Assembly: GCF_008831285.2 (NCBI RefSeq)
Contig: NC_045143.1
Coordinates: forward strand, 19,061,655-19,125,654
DNA length: 64,000 bases
Direction of reading: 5' to 3'
Origin: Nymphaea colorata
Taxonomy: Eukaryota > Streptophyta > Magnoliopsida > Nymphaeales > Nymphaeaceae
Of the stretch, positions 24,125-35,911 are shown in pieces (the first letter of the stretch is position 1; each line of letters opens with the position of its first letter). The notes below the pieces were generated by a model. The model was not told where the DNA came from. It ran no database searches and was given only the letters and a program-made list of their open reading frames with translations. The translations under genes and the position numbers were made by a program.

Positions 24125-26900
24125 TGAATATCCACCTATTCTTCTCTCTGATCCTCTCATGTCAGGAATGTCAAGGAACCTACCACTTTCATGGAAGAGT
24201 CAAAGCCCGAAAAGAGAAAAAAGGGGTGGACAAGAGATAGGAAAAGGAAAAGTAGCTTCGTACTGCAAATGTTATAGTTGTGTTTTTTATTTTATTCTTT
24301 TGGTATTCCGATTGTTGGATTGTTATAGGCATGATGCTTAGACATTGATGTTCATGAATGCTTATGAGGATGCAACTTTAATACAAGTTCGACCATACAT
24401 GATGCCCGAGTTGTCATTGTGTGTACTCATAGGAGTACAGCCGTGCGTAGGCGACCTATTTTTATTTTGTGTTTGTATTCCTAGAGATATCTCATGTAAT
24501 GTACTCTGAAACAGACTCAGTTTTGTCTGCAACTTAGGTTGCTGGTCAGCAGCTAACTCTATGCTAATACGTCTTACAATTATTAGGGAAGTTCTCAATT
24601 TTTATTCATTAATGGTGGAAGTTATTCAAGTGAAGCATGTATGTATTAATAAAAATAGCTATACATGTGAAGTTACTTTGTAGAGGGCAAAATGGAACTT
24701 GGTTACATTTATAATTAATTCCACAGTTTTTATGAATTTGATAAAATGGTCTTATGGATTTTTTGGATTTGACTATGGGAAAACTTATGTCGTGTTTGGC
24801 AATATTGAAAAGTTTATTAGTATTTCTTTTATTATGGCTGAACTTTTATGTATATTTGTGAAATCTTTAGATAGTTAAAAATTGTTTGTTACGCGTGTGT
24901 ATATTTTAGTTATGAATTGTTCAATCGTTCAACATTGATGTCATAGGAAAAAAAACTCGTTGATGGTCTTTCTAATGAAATATTAAAAAGAAAGGAAAAT
25001 CTGGCTAAGTAGATGCAAAAGGAATGGGTTCGTTCAAATGTCACTTTCATTTTTATTAGGGAAATTTCCATTTAACCTTTTAATTTAACTACAAAAACGA
25101 ACGAGATTTTTGTTCTTTATTTTCCTGATTTTTCTAGTTGAAACCTTCATGTTGCTAGCCCAAGTTTAAAGCGCTTCGACTTGGCAAAGCTTCCAAGTCA
25201 ATGGAGAAGGATTTTTTTCTTCTCCTAGGTAAAAATTTGTGCCATTTGATTTGTCGGTCTTTGCTCAAAGTACGAACTTTGCTTTGCCATTGCTCAAATT
25301 TAATTCAAACAAGTATTTATAAAATAATATAAATATGCTTTAAAGAAATTTACAATTAAACTTAAATTTACGCAAGAATGAAGAAAAAATTGGAGGCGAC
25401 ATGTGAAAAGTATAAGGAGCCACTTTTGAGCAAAATATGTATATGCTAAAACGGAAACAGAGTAAGTTATGCGTTCGGTGTGCAAATTTGTAAAAATGGA
25501 ATCCCTTTTTCACAAATTGGACTAATGCAGTATTTTTTAAGGCTGAACCCTATTTTTGCAAAAATATGTGGGAATAGTCCTGTTATGGAATATGGTAATC
25601 ACAAATCGAACTTTCCAGAAACGGGCTTAAATTCTCCAAATTAATGTTTTCTCTCTCCTCATACGAATTCCTGGCGTGTTCTTTGCAAACTATACTCACG
25701 TTACAAGCATGAAAACTCTACTCATCAATGTCGGAAGCATGTTTTCCCAATTCTCAAATGAATGCAACTTTTGCCCTTAAGGGTGAGGGGTCTTCCATTT
25801 AATTAGTGAGGGTATTTTGGTTATTTCAATCCTCAAGATGCGCCTTGTTATGATCTAGAATATATAACCTGCTCCCCTTGACTAGCGATGAATTGGACTA
25901 CGAAATAAATGAAGGAATAATGTAGCCTCAGACTTGGGGCCAAAGCTAGACATTTTTTGAGTGGGGGAAGGGGGTTTAAAAATTTCAACAAGGGCTGAAA
26001 TATATTTTTTTAAAATTTTTATATAGGATAAATAAAATGTTTTAAAATTTAAATTAAATTTTTAAGTTTTTTTAAGGGGAAGGTGGGGCCTTGGCTGCGT
26101 CATGTTGACGCTTTCCATCCACCAGATTTTCCACCCACCTTTTGGAGTCATTGCAGAATACATATGATGTAGTCCGTTTACAATTTTTTTCCAAGATTTT
26201 TTAACTATTTTCCTTTTTATGTCAAACATATGTGATTAGGGATGTCAACGGATTGGATTCATACGGATTGGATTCAGGCTGAATGTTCAATGATGTCAAA
26301 TATGAAAAAGAAAAATATTAACATTCAATTAAGAAATTGAAGTGGACTCAAATTTAGATAATGACATATGATTGGATTCAAATTTGCTCCATTTTAAATA
26401 AATATCCAAATGATTCCAGATTCAAATTAAATAAACATAACTTATCCAACATGTATACATTTTGAAAGTATCATGATGCGGTTCAGATTTACTTGTGCAT
26501 TTAAAAAGTCAATTCAGACTTAAATTTGAAAGTAAAGGTGAGAATGTGATTGAACTTGAATTGGGAATTAAAAAATCGATCTCAGGTGTGGTAATTGGTA
26601 TCAGACTTTTCTTCATTGGTACTTGAATCCAAATATGTGAACATATGATAATTTAGATATAGCAAACGATGCAATTCATTCAAATATGATCCTTTGACAT
26701 CCTTATATGAGATATTAAATGGAAATCATATGTTACCTTCTTGTTTCATTTTGCATCGACGACTATTTTCAATTCTTGGCAACAAATTAAATGGAAATCT
26801 TTTTTTTTTCAATTTTTTTATGATGTTAAACCCCTTTGTCTTGACCTACTATATAGTAACCATGCAAGATAGGTTCTTTGTTACGGCATTCCACCTATAA
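24125..26900. other. SDR 3' flank and AT-rich intergenic DNA
   Basis: The first roughly 500 bp probably include the SDR 3' UTR; the sequence AATAAAAA near 24648 is a possible poly-A signal. Further right there is a degenerate repeat at about 25930-26100 with a long A/T core and GGGG-rich ends, similar to copies at about 57770-57930 and 58840-59000, and a GGATTGGATTC-type low-complexity stretch at about 26240-26700. No gene is seen. Confidence 0.6.
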
Positions 26901-26989
26901 CCACAACAGGTGGCACTAGGTGTTTATGCCTTCCACCGCTGTAGAGTGGGATAATATCGAAGTCGCCTCTTATCCGTAACTTTGTTTGA

Positions 26990-28700
26990 ACGCTTAGTCT
27001 TGTCAATAGTTGCGTCCGATGTCTCCCTTTTTCTTCTCAGAGATTGGAAAATCTGTTCACAACTCATCAAATGGCGACAGTGATAAGACTCAGCACTTAG
27101 GCATCACTACAAGACTTCTTATCAGTCCACATAGACAGTGTTCTCTCATTTCCAGACGTGATATTTACTTGAAACAAATTGTGTACAGCTTATCAGATGC
27201 TGACCATGATGAGCTGTATTGTGTCTTGTCACGCTAAATTTCCGTTTATTGGAAGTCATGCTAACTATCTCTCTTAACAATTGCATAGCTCTTCTTGCCA
27301 TTTATTTACTTTTACAAGGCGTTTGGGAGATGAGAAATTCTAGTATTGTTTCATGAATATGAAACACTTGTTCTAAGGTGCCAAGGACCTCTGCCTTGAC
27401 ATGTTCTGAGATACATTGTGCACCTTTTGCTTGCACCACCAGGAACGTTTCGATCACCTTTTCTAATTTCTTCAAAACTTTAATCAGCGGGCATCGTCTC
27501 ACGTTGCATCCCAACATTCTCTCATAAAGTCACCACACCTGCTCTTCTTTCCTCAAAAGTTCAAGTATTTGAAGTTTCTTCTATTACTTTGGCTTTGTGC
27601 GCAGGAGTAAGCATTGAGTCTCACCAAAAGTGCACCGTGATAAAAAAAAAAAATGCCTTTCACAAACTTTCAACCTTGTGATAGGGCCCCATGTACTCTT
27701 CCAAAGCTAGTTGACACAACATCAATCCAGTCTACATAAAATTTTCCCTGGACCTCGTTTGTTATTAGACCCAGTGTATTATTTATCTGCATCATCCAAA
27801 ACAAAAGAATTATTGTTCCAAAAAAATTTGTTAAAGTTCCTACATGAGGCTTGGTTAGGAGGGGCTCTAGTTTTATCCTTCCGATGTCTTATTGGCGTTA
27901 CAGTCCCCATTACAAGGAAAGGTTCCCCATAGCCCCGCAACAACAGACAAAGGGTCGTGTGTTAATGTCCTTGAATTTGCCATTCATTCGAGTCCTATGA
28001 GGAAATTGGTGCCTTCTGATCTGCTTTTGCATTGTAGAAAGATCCATCCGTAGTCCTAAGATTATAGATGGGTTCAACCCTACCATGAAGTGCAGTCTAC
28101 CCACATAATGAGTAGCATTGTCTATCCAAGCATAACAATTTCATGAAGTATTTAACCTTTCAAATTCTTCCATAGAGAGCATGGCATCCAGCAAAATGAT
28201 GGCTGCTGGGCTGAACCTATCTAGAATGTGCCTCAACTCTTGACTGGCTGCTGGCCACACCTAACCCCTTACCTTGCATGAAATGAATTGCATGGTTCAG
28301 TCGTAAGAGCCTCCTCCTTCCCCAAGGCCTCAAAGGATAGACACCTACATATATGTTTCCTTTTGGCTCCAACTTCTCATTCCCCAAGATGCCCTAGGAC
28401 TAGTTGCTAATATCTTGCAGCGCCTCTCCGCCTCTCATTGCTTTTCCTCCTTCCACTTCACCTTGAGTCTACAACCATTAGATTTCCTTGCTGGTCTAGT
28501 TCCTTTATTAGTGTCCTGGTTTTGAGGAGACTGCTCTCGCTTTTCCACTTCCTTAGCCTTAAATTCAAAGCTGGGAGGAAGATATGCCTTTATGAGGTTC
28601 ATTTGGTTCACCCGAATTATCCTTATTCTTTCTAAGGGATTTCGTCTAGATTTTTGGGAACAACTTCTGCTTAGTTATTGTAGACCCTTTGTCCATTCAG
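26990..28700. other. Unrecognised decayed sequence, probable Copia-3 remainder
   Basis: Composition is like the flanking retroelement. Minus-strand fragments such as the open frame at 27302-27517 are not assignable. No host gene or RNA is recognised. Confidence 0.4.
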
Positions 28701-29700
28701 TGATATTTTCATCCCCCTTTAGACAGCCGTCATTCTTCTCTCCCCCCCCTAAGGGCATCAAACCGGTTATCTATTGTAGGTGTGTCCCTTCTTTCCTCCA
28801 CGAAAACACTGGTTCTCCTTTGCCTGGCCTATGTCCACTCTGAACTCTACTGCGAATTGTCATTCGCAGGCTGTTGAGCCATTTTACTCTAGCCCATGGT
28901 TGTTAGAACCACACCTTCGACAAATGCGGATGCTTCCCATATGACACGGTGCATCAATTGTGTGTTGTTAATGAAAATGTCTACCTCATCGAATTGGGAG
29001 GTCAATAGAGATCCTTGCAAACCCTTTCATGAGCCAGGAAGAATGCCTATAGTCCCTCTTAGTTCACAGGGAATGGTCACACAAATATTTGCTATTTATG
29101 AACATGGTTCAAGGACCTTTCCTGCAACAAATTTGTAAAGAAAGAGCGGCACAAGAAGCCTTAGTTGTAGTACTGATATCAAGGAGGCCAGCATCCTCTT
29201 CCAAGTGAGGTCTACATGTCATATCCAAGCCATCGGACCGTTCTCTCTAGCCACCTCCATCACTCCCAAAGAAATTTTGATGAGCGACTTGAGTTTGTTG
29301 AGGACCACTAGGTCAGTCATTTGCTTCATTGCTCCACAAGTGAAAGTCGGTAAAGGATCATAAAACTTATGTTCATCCTAATGAGACTTAAGCTTCGTAA
29401 TAAGCAGCAATGGACATAGAATCTTGAGTAAGTCTGTTAATGGCACTCTTAATCTAAAACCTTTTTAGGAGCAACACTTTGAGTAAAACGCTCATGAAGA
29501 TCAGACCGTAGCTCTTAGGCAGTCGTCGCATATATAACACTCTGAGCAATGCCTTGACAAAGAGAATTGGGTACCTATGGTAAGACAATGTTGCATCTCA
29601 TCCATGGTACAAAATTAAATGAATCAACAGAGGATTGTGGAAGAGATCCATGAATAAATCCCAGCTCTTGTTCTTTGCTGCAAGCACCATTTGCAGAGAT
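28700..29700 (-). pseudogene. Copia-3 gag C-terminal part, decayed
   Basis: Minus-strand reading gives MVLAAKNK, then in a shifted frame LGFIHGSLPQSSVD, and later QSVIYATTA and LTQDSMSIAAYY, consistent with the middle of plant Copia gag. A zinc-knuckle-like CFRGGKKGHTYNR appears at about 28815-28760. Many stops interrupt it. Beyond it (27.0-28.7 kb) I recognise no pol domain with confidence. Confidence 0.65.
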
Positions 29701-29961
29701 TGGCACCTGGCTAGCTTGTGGCGTGAGGAAAGTTAGTAGACTTTTCTCTTGTGCAGAAGATTTTTTCCCTATCTTGTTTTCCTTCCTTTGTAGTACTCAA
29801 TTCATTCCCTTCATTATATGTTTGTAAGAAGAACCAAAAGAGTTAGAACAAGAATAAAAAGAAAAGTCCGAAAAAGTTCACCTGTGGATATAGGCAGGAA
29901 CAACAGAACCAAGTTAACTCTCGTGTGGTGTGAGATTGTTGTTTTTTCTTCAATCGTTGAT
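29701..29961 (+). repeat. Copia-2 5' LTR
   Basis: It pairs with 33858-34118. The exact first base is uncertain by a few bases because the copies differ there. Confidence 0.82.
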
Positions 29962-29976
29962 ATGGTATTAGAGCAA
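29962..29976 (+). promoter_or_regulatory. Copia-2 primer-binding site
   Basis: TGGTATTAGAGCA directly follows the LTR, one change from the usual initiator-Met complement. Confidence 0.8.
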
Positions 29977-30093
29977 TGCCTTTAGATCATGGAGTGTTCT
30001 ATCTCTGTGTTGTCATGACATTCAATACTGAAATTTATTCGTCTTTCGTTCCCACCAAATAATAATGATGGTGGCTCCAGCAATTCCAAAGTC

Positions 30094-30594
30094 GTGATGC
30101 AAGACAACCATCCTCTCAAGATCACCATGACTCTGTTTTTAGGCACCGATTATATCAGCTGGACCAAGGCAGCAAAGTTTTTTCTCAATGGTAAAGGAAA
30201 AGTCGGCTACGATATAGGTGTGACACCTAAACCTGATCCTGTTGACCCTAAGTATGCACAATGGGAGTCTGAAAATGACATAGTTATGCTGTAGTTATAT
30301 AATTCCATGGATCCTCAAATCAGTAAGGGGCTTATGTTCATGGAAACAGCTAAAGAAATGCAGGATGCCATTAAAGAAGTCAACGATGAGGAAAGTAACA
30401 CTACCCGCATCTATGAATTGCAAAATGAAATTACTAGGTTTATGCATCAAGATAAACCATTTAATATGTACGTAGGTACCATTCGAGGGATGTTTGATGA
30501 AATGCTTATGTATCAGCCACCTACTATTGATCTCAAGGTACAACAACAACGTCTTGAAGAAGACAAAATTTTTAAACTTCTTGGTGGATGATCT
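30094..30594 (+). pseudogene. Copia-2 gag remnant
   Basis: Two open stretches (30094-30294 and 30307-30591) are separated by a TAG. They contain LFLGTDYISWTKAAKFFL and VTPKPDP followed by WESENDIVML, then MDPQISKGLMF, KEMQDAIKEV and GGMF-like RGMFDEML. This matches the plant Copia gag pattern of a NY-x-W block, a W-x-x-x-N block and a predicted helical tail. The zinc knuckle is not clear. Confidence 0.75.
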
Positions 30595-30879
30595 AGTGAG
30601 AAGAAACTCGCAGAAAATTAATGATTTCCAACCTTATTATATTCAATGTTCAACCTACTGAGCATCCAAACAAGGTTGCATATCTTTCCAAAGGGCAAGG
30701 TCTATCAATGAACAACTTGTCTATCACCCAAGATAGGCCTAAAAATTGATCTCACTTCAAGTGCATGTTCTTGTCAAAAACTTGGTCACACGTGAGACAA
30801 ATGTTGGGATCTTGTTGGCAAGCCACTATCTGATGCAGTCATATTGACGATCCAAGTGCATCATTTGCTTTTTCTTTAC

Positions 30880-31850
30880 ATTCTCCTATCATAAATTGGG
30901 TACTCAACTCCAACGCCAATGAACACATGACTAACCAGCCAGCTATCTCAAAAAATTTTAAAAATTTCAAACCTGTGTTTACTGTTGATGGCTCAGCAAT
31001 GTGGGTTGCTGGCTCAAGTCGCATGAAATTGCTTTATGGTGGTAATGAGTATGAAGTTCTACATGTTCTTAATATCTCTACTAGTCTTTTATTAGTAAGC
31101 AAGTTTACTCTTACACATAACTGTCTTGCCATTTTCTCGGCTAAAGATGTTTTTCAGGACAAGGAATCAAAGAAGGAGATTGGTAGAGGCATCCAATGAG
31201 GCAGCTTACATTTTCTACATCCTAAGACTTTTGTGTTGTTTAATCATGCTTCCTCTACTGAACAATTTGGTTTGTGGCATTCTAGATTAGGCCATGCTTC
31301 TCATAAAATTGTTAGAACATTATTTCCTCAGTTATCTATTTCTACAAAATCATGTGATGCTTGTGAATTCGTAATTTTTCAAAATTGTTATCAAATTTTT
31401 ATGCGACTTGAGGTAAAATTTTTCATGAGGTTTCTAAAATTTTTACAAGCATGAGGTTTCTAAAATTTTTCAAAATTTTTATCAAATGATTTTGACTCAA
31501 TTTGAAATAAAGATTAAACATATTTGTTTTGACAATAGTGGTGAGTACATTAATGAAGTATTGTAGGATTTTCTATCACACAAAGGAATAGTGCCTCAAA
31601 CGACTTCTACAAACACACCACAACAAAATGGTGTCATCGAAAGGAATATGTGTGTCTTGATGTTTCACATGAACATGCCAAATGAATATTCAGCAAATGC
31701 CGTAGCTACATTATGCTACATAATTAGTTGTCTTTCCAACGAGAGACTTGAAAATATGGCTCAAATGGCAAATTTGACCCAACAACATGTCTCTGTAAAT
31801 CATTTGAAAGTCTTCGACTGCAAGTGCCTTGACCATCTTCAATAGCAGTT
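30880..31850 (+). pseudogene. Copia-2 protease/integrase remnant
   Basis: NSNANEHMT at about 30910 replaces the usual DSGATDHMT protease motif. FGLWHSRLGHASHKIVR (about 31266) and a Cys pair form the integrase zinc-binding part. TSTNTPQQNGVIER (about 31605) is the integrase block that carries the catalytic Glu. Frameshifts and stops throughout make it non-functional. Confidence 0.8.
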
Positions 31851-32489
31851 TCGAAATAAGTTGCAAAAACTTACCATCAAATGTGTCTTTGTAGGTTATT
31901 CCACTTCCAAGAAAGGTTTTAAGTGTTTTGATCCTACTACTAAAAAATTATACATTTTATGGGATGTTAAATTCTTCAAAGACGAGCCTCTTTTTTCAAC
32001 ACCCATTTATTATGAGGGGAAGATGCAAAGTCATAGTAACTACAACCACAATGAATCTTTTCAGTTTTTTATGGCTTCAATTCCACTATGTCTTCTTCTG
32101 TCTCCTCTCATTGTTCTCCTCCCAGCACTATCCCACCAGTTTCTTACCCTATAGTGAGTAGTCCTGACCCTCAAAATCGTGAGTCAACACACTCAAACCA
32201 ACAAAACCAAACTATTGACAACAACATACCTGAAGGAAAAAGACCTTCTAGAGTGACGTGACCTCCATCTAGGTTTAGTGATTTTTATCCATTCTATTCC
32301 AATCTTGTTACTCTAGCTCCAAACATCCTATTGAAAAACACATAGACTTTAGTAAATTGTCAACCAATGTCTTCAACACCTACTCTCACCATGAACCTTC
32401 AACCTTTCAGGACGCCAATCTTGACCCTAAATGGTAGAAAGAAAATCAAACTTGAACTATAGTTCCCTTACAAGAAGGAAAAAAACCAG

Positions 32490-33845
32490 TGGGATGTCGG
32501 TAGATATACAAAATAAAATACAATAGTAATGGTAGTGTACACAGATACAAAGCCAGATTAGTCGCAAAGGGATACACCCGAAAGGAAGGTATTGACTTCA
32601 CAAAGACTTTCGCCCATGTTGCTAAGATGAACTCCATTCATGTCCTTCTATCAGTGATAGCAAATAAGAACTGAAGACACATTTCAACTTGATGTTAAGA
32701 ACGTGGTCTTGCATAAGAATCTAGAAGAAGAAATTTATATGGGTCCACCTCAGGGTGTCAAACATCATCCTGATTATGTATTTAGACACAAAAAATCTAT
32801 CTATGGGCTAAAGCAATCTCCACAAGTATGGTTCTCGAAACTCAAAAGTATAGTTGAGAATGGGTTTAAGCAAAGCACTATAGACTACACTATGTTTGTC
32901 TCTCGCTCCCTACAAGGTATTGTTATCTTATTGGTGTATGCCGATGACATTATTGTTACTAGAGATAATGTAGATTTAGGGAAATTGATATATTTTTGGG
33001 TATTGAAGTTGCACATTCGGAGAAAGGCATCTTTTTATGTCAAAGGAAATATATGTTGGATCTTCTCAAAGAAACATGATTCTTAAGAGCTAATTCAAGT
33101 TCGACTCCTCTTGACTTCAACTACAAAATTAAAAAAAAAAAAAACGATGGGAAACCAATTCAAGATGTTCAAGGTTTTCAACGACTTACTGGAAAGCTAA
33201 TTTATTTGACCGTAACTCGGCCGGACATCACGTTTGCAGTCAACATGACAAGCTAGGCCATGCAAAGTCCTTGGTCTATACATTTGGAAACTGTTCATCG
33301 TATTCCCAAATATTTAAAAGCGAGTGCATGAAAAAAAAAATGATGAAAATAAACAACAACCTTGAAGTGATTGGATACATAGATGCAGATTTGACTCGAG
33401 ATCAGAGTGATAGAAAATCTACCACCAAATTTTGTACTATTATGAGAGGTAACCTTGTCACATGAAAAGCAAAAAACAAAATGTGGTGGCTAGATCCAGT
33501 GCAGAAGCCAAATATAGAGCTATGGCAACATGTGTCTATGAACTTGTATGAGTCAAAGCGTCTCTTTTTAATATGGGAATCAAAATTGAAAACCCCATGA
33601 ATCTTATATGCGGCAACATGGCAGCCATTTATATTGGTGCAAATCTAGTGTTCCATAAACAAACTAAGCATATCGATGTTGACTGTCATTTTATTTGTGA
33701 AAAAATTCAGAACAAAACAATATGTACTCCATATGCTAGTACTCAACATCAATTGGCAGATATGTTTACTAAAGTTCTAGGAAAGGAGCGCCATCAATGG
33801 ATAACTAGTAAGTTGGGGCAGATTGACATCAGTTCTCCAACTTGA
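32490..33845 (+). pseudogene. Copia-2 reverse transcriptase/RNase H remnant
   Basis: The RT core has KSIYGLKQSPQVWF at about 32790 and VYADDIIVT at about 32935-32961, so the YADD catalytic motif is present. RNase H shows IDADLTRDQSDRKST (about 33380), then NKMWWLDPV, CGNMAAIYIGANLVFH (33610-33657) and the KHIDVDCHF block, ending near a stop at 33845. Multiple frame changes (for example near 33090, 33255 and 33470) break the frame. Confidence 0.85.
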
Positions 33846-33857
33846 GGGAGAGACTAT

Positions 33858-34118
33858 TGAGGCAACGGCTAGCTTGTGGCATAAGAAAAGTTAGTAGACT
33901 TTCCTCTTGTGTGGAAGATTTTTCCCCTTTCTGGTTTTCTTTCCTTTGTTGTACTCAATTGTTCCCTTCATTATATGTTTGTAAGGTGAACGAAAAAAGT
34001 TAGAACAAGAATTAAAAGAAAAGTCCGAAAAAGTTCACCCATGGATCTAGGCAGGAACAACTGAACCACATTAACTCTCTTGTGGTGTGAGATTGCTTTT
34101 TTTTCTTCAATCGTTGAT
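33858..34118 (+). repeat. Copia-2 3' LTR
   Basis: It begins TGAGGCAACGGCTAGC and ends CGTTGATA. The purine-rich GAGGGAGAGA lies just upstream. Confidence 0.82.
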
Positions 34119-34224
34119 AGCAGCAAGCATTGTAATTATTTCCAGTAAGAGGTTGTGTGACCAGAATCACACTAGGATGATCAGAATAGTGCATATAAAA
34201 TGGATTTGTATAGTCTGAATTCAT
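34119..34224 (-). pseudogene. Copia-3 gag N-terminal part
   Basis: On the minus strand the frame encodes MNSDYTNPFYMHYSDHPSV, then TQPLTGNNYNA, the start of plant Copia gag proteins of the UBN2/retrotran-gag type. It stops at the Copia-2 insertion point and resumes on the other side of Copia-2, at about 29690. Confidence 0.8.
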
Positions 34225-34380
34225 ATCTGATCGAGTCTCAGACCCCCCAGTATGGGTTGTTAGCCATTGACAGAGAATGGAGAAAACGTCACATCAGAAA
34301 ATGGGTTGAAAGAGGAGACAATATAACCAGATAGAGCAGAAGAGAGAAAAAGACGTCATAGCAGAAATGTGGCAGAGTAC

Positions 34381-34393
34381 TGCTCTAATATCA
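34381..34393 (-). promoter_or_regulatory. Copia-3 primer-binding site
   Basis: The minus strand reads TGATATTAGAGCA, two changes from the standard TGGTATCAGAGCA initiator-Met site, directly after the LTR. Confidence 0.65.
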
Positions 34394-34740
34394 TGCAGGC
34401 AAATGAGCCAATTACAGAGTATTGCAAAGGATAGCATAGTGTTGCAGAAAAATGGAAACCAGAACAGGGTATGCAATGGGATCAAGGCTCTATACTTCCT
34501 ATTGATTTTCTTCTGCTATTTATAGCAGTCTGAATACATAATCGAGAAGAATCATCTAGAGTTTACGATAATAGCCTTATTAGAAACTATTGGAATCATT
34601 TCTGTACATCTTGATATTCCAAAGCTTCTATGATTGGACTTATAAATTGAATTTACAGCTTAATTAGCTTCTATATTCTTCAATAGTGGCTACCATATTT
34701 TCATACATATTTTTACAGGAAATATTCCTTCCTGTCAACA
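34394..34740 (-). repeat. Copia-3 5' LTR (minus strand)
   Basis: On the minus strand it begins TGTTGACAGG, includes CTATAAATAGCAG (a plausible TATA box near plus-strand 34516-34528), and ends CCTGCA just before the tRNA-like primer site. The second LTR was not found, so the call rests on position, TG...CA ends and the primer site. Confidence 0.65.
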
Positions 34741-35880
34741 TCTCGATCAAGGTTAGGGCCTTTGCCAACAACGTCCTTCTCAGACAAGCTCTATTCCATT
34801 GCCGCTTTGTCCCGACCTTCCTCAACAGAAAGGGTCTCCCCCTCCATATCTTGATCCGGTGAAATCTAGGGAAGCTCGTTTGACATCAAATCAGCACCCC
34901 ATTATCTTATGAGGTCCCACCCTCCTAATCGGTAGAAACTGGCCAGGCCACCCGTGAAATTATATGGGGCACAGGTCAAACATTCCATCCAATGCAATGC
35001 TAGCTTTGATTTAAATATTGGATTGAGTGAGAACCAACTTACAGTGAAAACTATTTTCGTCAATTTTTGAGAAGAAAAAGGTTCTCTTCTATGCTGTCAT
35101 TTAATTTCTAATTATTCATTTAATAACAATAAATCTAACAATTTTGAAATGTAATTTCCAAGCTATCAATAATCCACGCCCGTGACCAACTTCGTCCCCC
35201 TCATTAAGTGGATGCCTGAACCAGGCCTTATGTTTTAATGGACTTGAGGTTTGAACCTCGAACCAGGTCCAGCCCATTAAGGCCAGGCTGCCCCTGACCG
35301 GCCATCAGGACCTGTTCACAAGTCTTACTAAGAACTACAAGAGGTGAGGCCCTGTTCACAAGTCTTAGTGTTTTGAGAATATCGATCAGTCATCGCTAGA
35401 GGGTAATTACATACATCATGCTGTACATGTGATATTTGGACAATCAATATCGACTCTTTGATCAACATTTTGACCCAACTGACCCTTTCCTCTGTCTCTG
35501 TTTCTATCTCGATTGACCTCTGTTGGCAAATTGTCTCCTTGCCTTCACTTCTAATTTCAATTCTTGTGGCACCAGAATATTCCTTGTATATCTTATTTAG
35601 ACTAGAAATTAAGATTAATCGGAAGCTGGAAGTTCCTCACGATGGAGTGATGTGTGATTCTCAGAAAATAGTTAAGGATTGGGTTTAAGTCTTCGAGATG
35701 TTGGATTTTTATTCATTGGCAATGTTGTCAGTGATCGAATTCTCCTTCTATCAGTAATAATCTGCATCACATTCTTCCCCACTTATGCTCAAGTCTTACT
35801 GGCGTTGTTTTGAAATATCCCTTCCTATATATTTATATTATTTTCTTATACTGCTTTCCTTCTCTATTATCAGCACAGTA

Positions 35881-35911
<31 letters not shown>

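Larger units (their letters stand above)
29701..34118 (+). mobile_element. Copia-2: degenerate LTR retrotransposon inserted into Copia-3
   Basis: LTRs of about 261 bp at 29701-29961 and 33858-34118 share GGCTAGCTTGTGGC at the start and CAATCGTTGATA at the end, but differ at roughly a tenth of positions by eye, so it is much older than Copia-1. A primer site (TGGTATTAGAGCA) follows the left LTR and GAGGGAGAGA precedes the right one. The internal gag, protease, integrase, RT and RNase H run left to right in many broken frames. The flanks are GCAGA and GCAGC, a possible 5-bp target duplication with one mismatch, depending on the exact LTR ends. Confidence 0.88.
26990..34740 (-). mobile_element. 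Copia-3: decayed minus-strand Copia element, split by Copia-2
   Basis: The right part (34119-34740) reads on the minus strand as a 5' LTR beginning TGTTGACAGG at 34740, a primer-binding-like TGATATTAGAGCAGT, and a gag N-terminus with PFYMHYSDHPSVILV and TQPLTGNNYN. The left part (29700 down to about 29380) continues the same gag with MVLAAKNK, LGFIHGSL and, after frame changes, QSVIYATTA, RFTQSV and LTQDSMSIAAYY, the usual plant Copia gag blocks. A CCHC-like knuckle (CFRGGKKGHTYNR, second Cys lost) follows near 28815-28760. The remaining left part to about 27.0 kb is too decayed to assign, and no matching 3' LTR is seen, so the left limit is a guess. Stops and frameshifts are frequent. Confidence 0.75.

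Noticed and set aside
27106-27125. CACTACAAGACTTCTTATC as a CACTA terminus
   Set aside because: There are no partner end, subterminal repeats or transposase near it, and the region belongs to the Copia-3 remnant.
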